Below the pieces are notes generated by a model that saw only the letters and a program-made list of their open reading frames with translations, made no database searches and had not been told where the DNA came from. DNA of 64,000 bases from Cellulomonas shaoxiangyii (GTDB lineage Bacteria > Actinomycetota > Actinomycetes > Actinomycetales > Cellulomonadaceae). The stretch covers positions 2,914,001 through 2,978,000 of the forward strand of contig NZ_CP039291.1 in assembly GCF_004798685.1 (NCBI RefSeq). The letters run 5' to 3'. Shown here piece after piece: positions 56,084-64,000 of the stretch. The number at the start of each line of letters is the position of its first letter. The stretch's first letter is position 1. Made by a program: the position numbers and the translations under genes.

Positions 56084-57361
56084 ATGACCGACACCGACAC
56101 CCCGGCCCTCACCACCTGGGCCGGCAGCCACACGTTCCGCGGCGGACCCGTGGTGCACCCGACGACCGTCGAGGAGGTCGCCGCGGTCGTCGCCGCCGCC
56201 CGGAACGTGCGCGCCCTCGGCTCCCGGCACTCCTTCCACGACCTCGCGGACGGCCCCGGCACGCTGGTCGCGCTCGACCGGCTCGACGTGCCGATCGAGC
56301 TCGACCCGGAGGCGGGCACCGTCACGGTGGGCGCGGGCGTCCGCTACGGCGAGCTCGCGCGGCACCTGCACGCCCAGGGGTGGGCGCTGCACACCATGGC
56401 GTCGCTGCCGCACATCGCCGTCGCGGGCACGGTCGCCACCGCGACGCACGGGTCCGGTGACCGCGCGTCGAACCTGTCCGCGGCCGTGCGCGGGCTGGAG
56501 CTCGTCGGTGCCGACGGGCAGGTCCGCACGCTGGGCGCCGACGACCCCGAGCTCCCGGGGTCCGTGGTCGCGCTCGGCGGCCTCGGCGTCGTCACCCGCG
56601 TGACGCTCGCCGTGGAGCCGACGTTCGACGTCGCGCAGGAGGTGTTCGTCGACCTGCCGTGGTCGGTCGCGCTCGACCGGTTCGAGGACCTGATGGGCTC
56701 GGCGTGGTCGGTCAGCCTCTTCACCGACTGGACCGGCGACACCGTCGGTCAGGTGTGGCGCAAGCACCGCGTCGACGCGGGCGTCCCGGCGGCCGGCCCC
56801 GAGCTGGCCGGTGCCCGCCCCGCCGGGCGGCCGATGCACCCCGTGCCCGGCCAGGACCCGGTCGCGTGCACCGAGCAGGGCGGCGTCCCCGGCCCGTGGC
56901 ACGAGCGCCTCCCCCACTTCCGCCTGGAGTTCACGCCCAGCGCGGGTGCCGAGCTGCAGTCGGAGTGGCTCGTCCCGCGCGAGCACGCCGTCGCGGCGAT
57001 CGAGGCGCTGCGCGGCCTGCGCGACCTCGTCCACCCGCTGCTGTTCGTCAGCGAGATCCGGTCCATCGCCGGGGACGACCTGTGGCTGTCGACCGCGCAC
57101 GGGGGCGACCGCGTCGCCCTGCACTTCACGTGGAAGCCGCTGCGGGCCGAGGTCGACGCCGCGCTGCCCGCGATCGAGGCGGCGCTCGCGCCGTTCGACG
57201 CGCGCCCGCACTGGGGCAAGCTCTTCTCCGGCCCGGGCCCGGACCGCACGTGGCAGGACCTGTACCCGCGGTGGGACGACGCCCGCGCGCTGCTCGGGCG
57301 CCGCGACCCGGAGGGGCGGTTCGCCAACGACTTCCTGCAGCGCGTGGGGCTGCGCGGCTGA
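56084..57361 (+). CDS. aldO: FAD-dependent alditol oxidase
   Basis: Oxidises sugar alcohols such as xylitol or sorbitol at C1 with O2, giving the aldose and H2O2; VAO-family flavoprotein, 425 residues. The covalent-FAD histidine is H49 in GSRHSF. The ALHTMASLPHIAVAGTVATA and THGSGDRASNL stretches bind FAD. Active-site residues known from Streptomyces AldO are matched: E324 and R326 in SEIRSIA and K379 in PHWGKLF. No signal peptide is present. The ATG has GAGGAGG six bases upstream. No sugar-alcohol transporter is adjacent. Confidence 0.85.
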   Translation: MTDTDTPALTTWAGSHTFRGGPVVHPTTVEEVAAVVAAARNVRALGSRHSFHDLADGPGTLVALDRLDVPIELDPEAGTVTVGAGVRYGELARHLHAQGWALHTMASLPHIAVAGTVATATHGSGDRASNLSAAVRGLELVGADGQVRTLGADDPELPGSVVALGGLGVVTRVTLAVEPTFDVAQEVFVDLPWSVALDRFEDLMGSAWSVSLFTDWTGDTVGQVWRKHRVDAGVPAAGPELAGARPAGRPMHPVPGQDPVACTEQGGVPGPWHERLPHFRLEFTPSAGAELQSEWLVPREHAVAAIEALRGLRDLVHPLLFVSEIRSIAGDDLWLSTAHGGDRVALHFTWKPLRAEVDAALPAIEAALAPFDARPHWGKLFSGPGPDRTWQDLYPRWDDARALLGRRDPEGRFANDFLQRVGLRG

Positions 57362-57413
57362 CGCGTCCCGGTGGTGCGGGAGTGGGAGGTCGTGCGCGCC
57401 CGGCTGCCGAGGG

Positions 57414-57584
57414 CTACCCCCGGGAGCGCGCCTTGCCCTTGACCCACCCGTAGACGACGGTCGCCGCGAGCAGGACCAACCCGACCACCGCGAGCCACAG
57501 CAGGCCCTCGACGAGGGCTCCGAGGATGGTCAGGGCCAGCCAGATCAGCGCGAGCACGACGACGACGGTGATGACCGAGTTCAT
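57414..57584 (-). CDS. Small hydrophobic membrane protein
   Basis: A 56-residue protein that is almost entirely hydrophobic: VITVVVVLALIWLALTI, then LLWLAVVGLVLLAATVVYGW, and a basic tail KGKARSRG. Two membrane helices with a short turn are likely, with the basic tail inside. Similar small proteins annotated as hydrophobic protein are common in actinobacteria; function is unknown. The surrounding open frame is far longer, but only this part has protein-like character. The ribosome-binding site is weak (GGGG). Confidence 0.6.
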   Translation of the reverse strand: MNSVITVVVVLALIWLALTILGALVEGLLWLAVVGLVLLAATVVYGWVKGKARSRG

Positions 57585-57679
57585 CGCCCCACGGTGGCAC
57601 GCCACCCTCCGGACGGCACGTCGGGGCCGCCGTGGCCGCGCGGTCGGCGGCGGGTGCCGGACGGCCCGCTCGGGGCGTG

Positions 57680-58615
57680 TCAGCCGTCCCAGACCGTCGT
57701 GCGCGTGCGCAGGTCCGTCCACCCCTCGCGGCCCAGCGGCGACAGCGTGCGCACGCGCCGCCCCGGGTGCAGGCGCGGGTCGCTCGCGTACCGGCGGGCG
57801 AGCTCGTCCTCGGCGTCGCAGTCGCCGGCGTCGGCGCGCAGCAGCAGGTCGGCGACCTCGTCGGCGAGCGCGTCGGCCTCGCCGGGCGGGGTCGCCTCGT
57901 CGTTCGCGCCCCAGACGTCCCACAGCAGCAGCTCGTCGCGGCGGCGGTGCGCGAGCTCGAGCAGCACGTACCCGCGCACGAAGTCGGGACCGCACAGGTC
58001 CGGCATCTGCGGGGACACTCCGTACGCGGTGAGGTCGAGGCCGTCGCGGCGGTGCGCCGTCCAGAGCTCGGCGGCGGTGGGGAACGGGCCGTCGAGGCCG
58101 GCGGGCACGTCGAACGGGTCGAACGGGGCCCCCGCCGGCGGGGCGGCGCCGAACGCCGCGTCGACCTCCGGGTCGCTGCGCACCCAGCGGCGGCCGTCCC
58201 AGCGCTCCACGACGACGTGGTCGTGCGCGAAGCCGGGCGCGAAGTACCGCGCGAACCCGATGCGCGAGCGCGCCGCGACGCCGTGCTGACGCAGCAGCCC
58301 CACCACGAGGAGCGTGTGGTCGCGGCAGCAGCCGGCGACGCGGTCGGCGTGGGGGCGTCCGGCCAGCGGACTCGGCGAGAGCGCCAGCCCGGCGCCGAGG
58401 ATCGCCTCCAGCCAGCGCAGGTCGATCGTCGTCATCCGCGGCGCGTCCAGCGTCTCGGCCTCCGCGCGGTAGTGCGCGATCAGGCCGGTGGCGGCGGCGT
58501 GCAGGTCCGGCGGGGCGGTCCCCAGGGCGGTGAGCACGTCCGCGTGCGCGCCGGGGTCGCTGTAGGGCGAGTGGCTCGCCCACTCGTCGAGCCCGCAGGG
58601 GTCCACGTCGCCCAC
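57680..58615 (-). CDS. Transglutaminase-like cysteine protease fold protein
   Basis: Cytoplasmic protein of 311 residues with a transglutaminase-like core. The putative triad is C96 or C97 in AGCCRDHTLL, H133 in AHDHVVVE and D148 in WVRSDPEV. The intervening QHGVAARSRIGFARYF is typical of the family, where the cysteine helix is followed by the first beta strand. The C-terminal half contains no known domain. The GTG start is preceded by GGAGG. Such proteins may be proteases, peptide N-glycanase-like or inactive; nothing nearby suggests a substrate. Confidence 0.75.
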   Translation of the reverse strand: MGDVDPCGLDEWASHSPYSDPGAHADVLTALGTAPPDLHAAATGLIAHYRAEAETLDAPRMTTIDLRWLEAILGAGLALSPSPLAGRPHADRVAGCCRDHTLLVVGLLRQHGVAARSRIGFARYFAPGFAHDHVVVERWDGRRWVRSDPEVDAAFGAAPPAGAPFDPFDVPAGLDGPFPTAAELWTAHRRDGLDLTAYGVSPQMPDLCGPDFVRGYVLLELAHRRRDELLLWDVWGANDEATPPGEADALADEVADLLLRADAGDCDAEDELARRYASDPRLHPGRRVRTLSPLGREGWTDLRTRTTVWDG

Positions 58616-58726
58616 CGGTCCTCCGTCCGCGGTGCCGTGCCCGCGGCCCTCGCGACCGCGCCGCCGGCGCCCTGGTGGGGTCGACCGGCGGCGCGGCGCG
58701 GACTCATCGGGCCGGTGGCGACCCGG

Positions 58727-59131
58727 TCAGCTGACGCCGACGATGTCGACGACGAACACCAGGGTGTCGCCGCCCTTGATGCCGGCCTGCGGCACGCCGC
58801 GGTCGCCGTAGGCGAGGTGCGACGGGATGGACAGCAGGACGCGCGAGCCGACCTGCTGGCCGACGAGGCCCTCGTCCCAGCCGGCGATGACGGCGCCGAC
58901 GCCGATCGGGAAGCTGATCGACGACCCGCGGTCGTACGAGTTGTCGAAGACGCCGCCCTGCCAGGACTGGCCGAGGTAGTGCACCTCGATGTCCTGGCCG
59001 GCCTCGACGAGGTCGCCGTCGCCGCGGCTGAGCACCACGACCTCGAGCTCCTCCGGGGCGGCGCCGTCGGGGAACGTCAGCGTGGGCTTGCTGCCGTAGG
59101 AGCCCGAGACCTCGGGCAGGGCTGCGGCCAT
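58727..59131 (-). CDS. FKBP-type peptidyl-prolyl cis-trans isomerase
   Basis: Single-domain FKBP of 134 residues. Conserved active-site residues are visible in GQDIEVHYLGQSWQGGVFDNSYDRG, IAGWDEGLVGQQVGSRVLLSIPSHLAYGDRG and DTLVFVVDIVGV. No signal peptide or membrane anchor is present, so it is a cytoplasmic folding helper. The ATG has AAGGAG eight bases upstream. It is divergent from the hydrolase-TetR operon, with promoters sharing a 100-bp gap. Confidence 0.95.
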   Translation of the reverse strand: MAAALPEVSGSYGSKPTLTFPDGAAPEELEVVVLSRGDGDLVEAGQDIEVHYLGQSWQGGVFDNSYDRGSSISFPIGVGAVIAGWDEGLVGQQVGSRVLLSIPSHLAYGDRGVPQAGIKGGDTLVFVVDIVGVS

Positions 59132-59197
59132 GTCTAGCTCTCCTTCGTGGGGTGACAGTGCCCGACCATCCTGCCCTGCCCGGTCCGGACCGACCTC

Positions 59198-59226
59198 TTG
59201 CCAGGTCTGGCTAATGGCATTAGCTT
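59198..59226 (+). promoter_or_regulatory. Promoter of the hydrolase-TetR operon
   Basis: TTGCCA (-35), a 17-bp spacer and TAGCTT (-10) make the best promoter match in the window. The -10 ends seven bases before the ATG, so the mRNA should be leaderless. Confidence 0.7.
59210..59224. promoter_or_regulatory. TetR operator candidate
   Basis: GCTAATG and CATTAGC are perfect arms around a central G. The 15-bp palindrome lies in the spacer and enters the -10, so bound repressor would block RNA polymerase. The TetR-family gene two genes downstream of this site is the obvious binder. Confidence 0.7.
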
Positions 59227-59233
59227 TGTCCTC

Positions 59234-60100
59234 ATGACACCTTCCCCGACCGTGCTCCACCTCCCGATGCCGGAGGGCCGCGTCGCGTACGAGGTCACCG
59301 GCCCCCACGACGGCGCGCTCGTCGTCCTCGTCCCCGGCATGGGCGACCTGCGCTCGTCCTGGCGCGACGTCACCGCCCCGCTCGTCGCCGCCGGGCACCG
59401 GGTCGCCGTCACCGACGTGCGCGGCCACGGCGACAGCGACGCCACGTTCACCCACCACGGCGTCGCCGCGACGGCCGACGACGTCAGCGCGCTGCTCGAC
59501 GCGCTGGGGGCCGACGCGGCCCGGCCCGCGGTCCTGGTCGGCGCGTCGTTCGCGGCCGGCGCCGTGGCACGCGTCGCCGCCCGCGAGCCCGCCCGCGTCC
59601 GCGGCCTGGTGCTCGTGGCGTACGCGTCCAACGACGTCGCCGCCTCCCGCGCGGTCCGCACCCAGGTGTCGGTGCTGCTGCGCCGCCCGTGGGGCCCGGC
59701 CGCGTGGGCGTGGTTCTACCGCTCGCTGCTGCACGGGCGCCGGGCGGCGTGGACCGGTGAGCACCTGCGCGACCTGCGGGCGGCGCTGCGCCGGCCGGCG
59801 TACCTCGAGCAGCTGCGCGCGCTGGCGGTCGGGCTCGTCGCGGGCGGCCACGAGACGCTGCTCGAGCAGGTCACCTCCCCCGTCCTCGTCGTCACGGGCG
59901 CGCAGGACCCGGAGACGTCCGACGCGGCGGCCGCGCACGCCGCCGTGCTGGCGAGCGCCCGCTCGGCGCAGGTCACCGGGCTGCTGGTCCCCGAGGCCGG
60001 GCACTACCCGCAGCACCAGCGGGCCGACGTCGTGGCGCCCGCCGTCCTCGCGCACGTGGCGGCCGTGACCACCGCGGCAGCCGCACCCGAGGACGCCTGA
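59234..60100 (+). CDS. Alpha/beta hydrolase, TetR-controlled
   Basis: Cytoplasmic alpha/beta hydrolase of 288 residues. The nucleophile elbow is VGASFAAG with S105. The oxyanion-side GMGDLRSSW and DVRGHGDSD motifs, an acid in TGAQDPE and histidine in AGHYPQHQ complete a standard triad. Its substrate is unknown. The ATG sits directly at the predicted transcription start. The TetR gene begins immediately after its stop (TGA then GTG), so enzyme and regulator are one operon. The enzyme may detoxify or degrade the ligand sensed by the regulator, a common arrangement. Confidence 0.88.
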   Translation: MTPSPTVLHLPMPEGRVAYEVTGPHDGALVVLVPGMGDLRSSWRDVTAPLVAAGHRVAVTDVRGHGDSDATFTHHGVAATADDVSALLDALGADAARPAVLVGASFAAGAVARVAAREPARVRGLVLVAYASNDVAASRAVRTQVSVLLRRPWGPAAWAWFYRSLLHGRRAAWTGEHLRDLRAALRRPAYLEQLRALAVGLVAGGHETLLEQVTSPVLVVTGAQDPETSDAAAAHAAVLASARSAQVTGLLVPEAGHYPQHQRADVVAPAVLAHVAAVTTAAAAPEDA

Positions 60101-60715
60101 GTGCCGCGCGCCGGGCTGGACCGCGACGCCGTCACCGCGCTCGCGCTCGACGTGGTGGACGCCGGCGGGCCGGACGGCTTCCGCGCCCTGACGCTCGCGG
60201 CCGTCGCGGCGCGCGCCGGGGTCGCCGTGCCGAGCCTCTACAAGCACGTGGACGGCCTGCCGGGCGTGCGCCGCGAGGTCACGCTGCGCTGCGTCGCGGA
60301 GCTCGACGCTGTCGTCGCGGCGGCGGCGGACGCAGCCTCGGACGCGGACGACGACCCGCGCGGCCGCCTGCGGGCCGTCGCGCACGCGCTGCGCGCCTGG
60401 GCCCACGCCCGCCCCGGTCGCTACCAGGCGGTGCAGGACGACTGGCGCGGCCACCCCGACGCGGCCGCGCTGCAGGCCGCCGCGGCGACCCTGCTGGGCC
60501 ACCTGTCGGCGCTGGTGGCCGCCGTCGGCGTGCCGCCGCGCCGGCACGTCGACGCCGTCCGCGCGGTGCGCGCCGCGGTGCACGGGTTCGTCGCGCTCGA
60601 GCTGGCCGGCGGGTTCGGCCTGGCGGACGACGTCGACGTCAGCTTCGACTTCCTCGTCGACGGACTGGTCGGCGGCCTGGCGGCGACCGCCGACCCGGGC
60701 GTCGAACCCGGCTGA
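60101..60715 (+). CDS. TetR-family transcriptional regulator
   Basis: One-component repressor of 204 residues. The N-terminal helix-turn-helix is LTLAAVAARAGVAVPSLYKHV at about residues 29-49, with the standard SLYKH recognition helix. The C-terminal ligand domain with HARPGRYQAVQDDW and AVHGFVALELAGGFGL resembles the WHG-type TetR subgroup. The GTG abuts the hydrolase stop without a gap. It probably represses its own operon through the palindrome at 59210. Confidence 0.9.
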   Translation: MPRAGLDRDAVTALALDVVDAGGPDGFRALTLAAVAARAGVAVPSLYKHVDGLPGVRREVTLRCVAELDAVVAAAADAASDADDDPRGRLRAVAHALRAWAHARPGRYQAVQDDWRGHPDAAALQAAAATLLGHLSALVAAVGVPPRRHVDAVRAVRAAVHGFVALELAGGFGLADDVDVSFDFLVDGLVGGLAATADPGVEPG

Positions 60716-60735
60716 GGTCCGCGGGTCGGGTCCGC

Positions 60736-61731
60736 TCAGCCGAGCAGGTCGCCCAGCCAGCGCAGCTGCTTCTCGAGCTGCACGGTCTGCCCGCCCTCGT
60801 GGGTGTTGTAGGCGTAGACCTCGATCTGCTTCGCGGGGTCCGCGCCGCCGAGGGTGCCGTAGTGGTGGTAGGCGGCGTAGACCGTCGACGGCGGGCACGT
60901 CGTGTCGCGCAGGGCGACGGAGAACAGGGCGCGGGCCGTCGCGCGGCGGGCCAGGTGGACGGCGTCGAGGTAGGACAGCGTGCGCATGACCTGCGCCTCC
61001 TGGCCCCGGTGCACCGCCAGGTAGCGCACGACCTCGTGGTACGGGTCGCTGTCGGTGATGGCGAGCGCGCGCGGGAAGTGGCACAGGAACGGCACGTCCG
61101 GCAGGACGGCGACGAGGCCGTCGACGAGCCCGCCGACGGCGAGGGCGAGCCCGCCGCCCTGGCTGCCGCCGGCGACGGCCACGCGCGCCGGGTCGACGCC
61201 CGGCAGCGCCCGCGTCGCCTCGACCGCACGGACGCCGTCGGTCACGACGCGGCGGTAGTAGTGCTCCGCGGGGTCGAGGATGCCGCGGGTCATGAAGCCT
61301 GACGTCGCCGGCCCGGAGCCGACGGGGTCCGGGGTGTCGCCGCCGGTTCCCCAGCCCGACCCCTGCCCGCGCGTGTCCATGAGCACGTGCACGTACCCGG
61401 CAGCGGCCCACGCGAGGTGCTCGTGCGGCCGGCCGCGCCCGCCCCCGTACCCGAGGAACTCGACGACCGCCGGGAGCGCCGACCCGTCCGACGCGGACCC
61501 GGCGGGGCGCGTCACCCACGCCCGCACGCGGTGCCCGCCGAACCCGGAGAACTCGAGGTCCTCGACGTCGATGAGCCGCAGGCCCGCGTCGTAGGGGCTG
61601 CTGCGGGGGTCGAGGTCGTGCGTGCGCGCGTCGTCGAGCGTCGTGGTCCAGAACGCGTCGAGGTCCGCGGGGACGTCGAGCTCGGGCACGTACCGCTCGA
61701 GCTCGGGCAGGGGCAGGTCGAACAACGCCAT
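60736..61731 (-). CDS. Acetylxylan esterase / cephalosporin-C deacetylase (CE7)
   Basis: Carbohydrate esterase family 7 enzyme removing acetyl groups from xylo-oligosaccharides, 331 residues. The catalytic triad is S190 in GGSQGGG, D276 in ALRDTTCPP and H311 in YNTHEGG; the RGQ motif at 121-123 (DTRGQGSGWG) is also diagnostic. No signal peptide, so it works on imported short oligomers, as most CE7 enzymes do. The ATG has GAAGGA six bases upstream; an upstream in-frame ATG is less likely. Its presence supports plant polysaccharide use. It is transcribed alone. Confidence 0.93.
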   Translation of the reverse strand: MALFDLPLPELERYVPELDVPADLDAFWTTTLDDARTHDLDPRSSPYDAGLRLIDVEDLEFSGFGGHRVRAWVTRPAGSASDGSALPAVVEFLGYGGGRGRPHEHLAWAAAGYVHVLMDTRGQGSGWGTGGDTPDPVGSGPATSGFMTRGILDPAEHYYRRVVTDGVRAVEATRALPGVDPARVAVAGGSQGGGLALAVGGLVDGLVAVLPDVPFLCHFPRALAITDSDPYHEVVRYLAVHRGQEAQVMRTLSYLDAVHLARRATARALFSVALRDTTCPPSTVYAAYHHYGTLGGADPAKQIEVYAYNTHEGGQTVQLEKQLRWLGDLLG

Positions 61732-61812
61732 CGTCGGTCCTTCGTGCACGGCCACCCGGCGCGGCTGCGCGCCCGGTGGCAGGGGGGCGGCCGGCGGTCC
61801 CGACCGGGCGCG

Positions 61813-61818
61813 ATGCTA
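61813..61818 (-). promoter_or_regulatory. Candidate -10 of the CE7 esterase
   Basis: TAGCAT on the minus strand, about 80 bp before the ATG, is the only AT-containing hexamer in the region. No -35 is seen. Confidence 0.3.
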
Positions 61819-61860
61819 ACCGCGGCGGGAGCAGCGGGAGCACGGGCGCGCGGCGGGGCA

Positions 61861-61896
61861 GCACCGCGACGCGCGGCGGGCGCACCGCGACGCGCG
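61861..61896. repeat. 15-bp direct repeat downstream of cbs
   Basis: GCACCGCGACGCGCG occurs twice with six bases between, directly after the cbs stop on its strand. The significance is unclear. Confidence 0.5.
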
Positions 61897-63303
61897 TCAG
61901 CGCGCCAGGAACCCCAGCAGGTCGTGGCGCGTGACGACGCCGACGGGCTTGCCGTCGTCGACGACCATGAGCGCGTCGGCCTTCTCGAGCGCGGCCCGCG
62001 CGGACTCGACGGACTCCCCCGACCCGACGATCGGCAGCGCGGCCTCCATGTGCCGGTCGACGCGGTCCGCGAGCGACGCCGCGCCCGAGAACACCGCGTC
62101 GAGCAGCGTGCGCTCGCTGACCGCACCCTGCACCTCGCCGAGCATCACGGGCGGCTCGGCACCGACCACGGGCATCTGCGAGACGCCGTACTCGCGCAGG
62201 ATCTCGATCGCGTCGCGCACCGTCTCGTTGGGGTGGGTGTGCACGAGCGCCGGCAGCCCGCCGTCCTTGGTGCGCAGCACGTCGCCGACCGTCGCCCCCT
62301 GGTCGGAGCCCAGGAACCCGTACGAGCGCATCCACGAGTCGTTGAAGATCTTCGACATGTAGCCGCGCCCGCCGTCGGGCAGCAGCACCACGTACACCGC
62401 GCGCGCCGCCGCCTGCGGGTCGCGCTCCTGCAGGGCGCGCGCGTGCCGCAGCGTCGCCTCGACCGCCATGCCGCACGAGCCGCCGACGAGCAGCGCCTCC
62501 TCGCGCGCCAGGCGCCGGGTCATCGCGAACGAGTCGGCGTCGGAGACGGGGACGATCTCGTCGGGCACCGACGGGTCGTACGCGCGCGGCCAGAAGTCCT
62601 CGCCCACGCCCTCGACCAGGTACGGGCGGCCGTCGCCACCGGAGTACACGGACCCCGCGGGGTCGGCGCCGACCACGACGACGCGCCCGCCGTCGGCCGC
62701 CGGGCGGTCCGCGGACACGTCGTGCAGGTACCGGCCGGTGCCGCTGATGGTGCCGCCCGTGCCGACGCCCGTGACGAAGTGCGTGAGACGCCCCTCGGTG
62801 TCCGCCCAGATCTCCGGGCCCGTCGTCGCGTAGTGGCTCGCCGGGCCGTTCGGGTTGGAGTACTGGTCCGGCTTCCACGCACCCGGCGTCTCGCGCGCGA
62901 TGCGGTCCGACACCGAGTAGTAGGAGTCCGGGTGGTCCGGCTGCACCGCGGTCGGCGTCACCACGACCTCGGCGCCGTACGCGCGCAGCACGTCCCGCTT
63001 GTCCTGGCTGACCTTGTCCGGGCAGACGAACACGCAGCGGTAGCCCTTGCGCTGCGCGACGAGCGCCAGGCCGACGCCGGTGTTGCCGGAGGTCGGCTCG
63101 ACGATCGTGCCGCCCGGCCGCAGGAGGCCCGCCTCCTCGGCGGCCTCCACCATCCGCAGGGCGATGCGGTCCTTCACGGACCCGCCCGGGTTCAGGTACT
63201 CGACCTTGGCGAGGACCGTGGCGGCGAGGCCCTCCGTCACGGCGGACAGCCGGACGAGCGGGGTGCCGCCGACGAGCTCGGAGACGTGCTCTGCGTACTT
63301 CAC
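61897..63303 (-). CDS. cbs: Cystathionine beta-synthase
   Basis: PLP enzyme condensing serine with homocysteine to cystathionine, 468 residues. The PLP lysine is K44 in GGSVKDRIAL; PTSGNTGVGLAL and the glycine loop GVGTGGTISGTGRYL bind cofactor. Two C-terminal CBS domains (about residues 345-468) contain QMPVVGAEPPVMLGEV and DALMVVDDGKPVGVVTRHDL, allowing nucleotide or S-adenosylmethionine control. No haem domain is present. The GTG start lies six bases after a weak GACGAT -10. With metB it can form a route from homocysteine to cysteine. Confidence 0.94.
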   Translation of the reverse strand: MKYAEHVSELVGGTPLVRLSAVTEGLAATVLAKVEYLNPGGSVKDRIALRMVEAAEEAGLLRPGGTIVEPTSGNTGVGLALVAQRKGYRCVFVCPDKVSQDKRDVLRAYGAEVVVTPTAVQPDHPDSYYSVSDRIARETPGAWKPDQYSNPNGPASHYATTGPEIWADTEGRLTHFVTGVGTGGTISGTGRYLHDVSADRPAADGGRVVVVGADPAGSVYSGGDGRPYLVEGVGEDFWPRAYDPSVPDEIVPVSDADSFAMTRRLAREEALLVGGSCGMAVEATLRHARALQERDPQAAARAVYVVLLPDGGRGYMSKIFNDSWMRSYGFLGSDQGATVGDVLRTKDGGLPALVHTHPNETVRDAIEILREYGVSQMPVVGAEPPVMLGEVQGAVSERTLLDAVFSGAASLADRVDRHMEAALPIVGSGESVESARAALEKADALMVVDDGKPVGVVTRHDLLGFLAR

Positions 63304-63309
63304 GGCGTC

Positions 63310-63315
63310 ATCGTC
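63310..63315 (-). promoter_or_regulatory. -10-like element of cbs
   Basis: GACGAT on the minus strand followed by six bases and the GTG start. It is a weak match, listed because the spacing equals that of other leaderless genes here. Confidence 0.3.
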
Positions 63316-63362
63316 CCACCTGCCGGGACGGGCGCGTCCCGGGCGCTGCCCCCGGGCGTGAC

Positions 63363-63415
63363 GACGCCCCGCCGGCCGTGGCCGACGGGGCGTCGAACGG
63401 GGTGCAGGCACCCCG
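63363..63415 (-). terminator. Two hairpins after the Bax-inhibitor gene
   Basis: GACGCCCCG/CGGGGCGTC (63363-63371 and 63386-63394) and CGGGGTG/CACCCCG (63398-63404 and 63409-63415) follow the stop of the upstream gene on this strand. Confidence 0.7.
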
Positions 63416-63429
63416 GTGAGGCCGGTGCG

Positions 63430-64000
63430 TCAGTCGCTGCTGCTGAAGATCGCGAACAGGCGCAGGAACTCGAGGTACAGCCAGACCAGCGTGACGATGA
63501 GGCCGAACGCCGCCGTCCACGCGAAGCTCTTCGGCGCGCCCTGCTCGACGCCGCGCTTGATCGCGTCGAAGTCGACGATCAAGCTGAAGGCCGCCAGGCC
63601 CACCGCGAACAGGCCCACGATGATCCCGATGGGCCCGCTGCGCAGCGGGCCGAACATCTCGGTGCTCGGCAGAACCCACATGAGCACGACGTTCACCAGC
63701 GAGAACAGGGCGTACCCGATCATCGCGATGAGGAGGAAGCGCGTCGACTTCGCGGTGACGCGGACGCGCCCGGAGCGGTACAGCCACAGCGACGCGACAA
63801 AGGTTGCGACCGTCGCAAGGACTGCCTGCAGGACGATCGGCTGCGCGTCGGCGACGAGGTTGCCGATCGGCCTGTTCTGGAACACGTAGCTGATGCCGCC
63901 GAGGAACACGCCCTCCGCGACGGTGTACGCGACGATCAGCGCCGGGCTGGGCTTGCGCTTGAACGCGTTCACCAGGCCGAGGACGAGGCCGACGATCGCG
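63430..64000 (-). CDS. Bax inhibitor-1/YccA family protein, C-terminal part
   Basis: Integral membrane protein cut at its N-terminus by the window edge; about 190 codons are present, entering through AIVGLVLGLVNAFKRKPSP. At least six hydrophobic segments follow. The family-specific YTVAEGVFLGGIS and the C-terminal LIVDFDAIKRGVEQGAPKSF and WLYLEFLRLFAIF are clear. Bacterial YccA-type members may be calcium leak channels or modulators of membrane proteases. It runs towards cbs, with two hairpins after its stop. The ATG inside at 63972 is internal, not the start. Confidence 0.93.
   Translation of the reverse strand, partial: AIVGLVLGLVNAFKRKPSPALIVAYTVAEGVFLGGISYVFQNRPIGNLVADAQPIVLQAVLATVATFVASLWLYRSGRVRVTAKSTRFLLIAMIGYALFSLVNVVLMWVLPSTEMFGPLRSGPIGIIVGLFAVGLAAFSLIVDFDAIKRGVEQGAPKSFAWTAAFGLIVTLVWLYLEFLRLFAIFSSSD

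Noticed and set aside
59132..62878. A minus-strand frame joining the FKBP gene to a very long N-terminus.
   Set aside because: FKBP similarity starts at 59131 with a good ribosome-binding site, and the rest overlaps three real genes.

Overview
The window is dense, very GC-rich chromosome with many GTG starts, 4-base stop/start overlaps and almost no non-coding DNA. It carries a mycothiol-conjugate amidase (mca), a DUF4307 protein, a PIN-PhoH fusion, a WXG100-type operon and an LpqY-SugABC-like importer. This points to an actinobacterium. The base composition plus a family-7 acetylxylan esterase suggest a Cellulomonas-like member of the Micrococcales; the genus is inference. I saw no rRNA, tRNA, insertion sequence, prophage or CRISPR array.

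Layout. 1-5616: a peptide-type ABC importer on the minus strand (binding lipoprotein, two permeases, start of an ATPase), interrupted by a plus-strand PH-domain membrane gene. 5891-9478: ychF and a two-gene ABC exporter. 9619-15706: rmuC, ispH, xseA, xseB, a PfkB-family kinase and a beta carbonic anhydrase. 15784-20189: an LpqY-SugABC-like sugar (probably trehalose) importer, divergent from fumC. 21856-36105: a 14-kb block of four very large FtsX-type permeases in two A+B pairs, ending in two ATPases. Each pair has its own copy of a 35-bp upstream element (34/35 identical), and the first ATPase carries an AbrB-like C-terminal tail.

36169-48298 is a housekeeping block: PIN-PhoH, a cis-prenyltransferase, TrhA/hemolysin III, trpS behind a Trp-codon leader peptide and hairpins, a nitrilase-family amidase, a small membrane protein, mca, DUF4307, greA, ilvA, an AI-2E transporter and metB. 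Together with ychF, ispH, xseAB and fumC, its gene content recalls the Rv1079-Rv1112 part of the Mycobacterium tuberculosis chromosome. That comparison is from memory, not from an alignment. 48397-64000 is more accessory: msrA, an ATP-dependent DNA ligase, a four-gene WXG100/DUF1023 operon, a YhiM homologue, an alditol oxidase, an FKBP isomerase, a hydrolase-TetR operon with a perfect palindrome in its promoter, an acetylxylan esterase, cystathionine beta-synthase and a Bax-inhibitor-1 protein cut by the window edge.

How the genes fit together. cbs, metB, mca and msrA touch sulfur amino acid, mycothiol and methionine-oxidation metabolism. Three ABC importers or exporters and a CE7 esterase fit a saprophyte feeding on peptides and plant polysaccharide. 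The signals most worth following are the trpS attenuator, the duplicated permease block with its AbrB-tailed ATPase, the WXG100 hydrolase operon, and a recurrent pattern of start codons lying 6-8 nt after a -10-like hexamer (leaderless transcripts).
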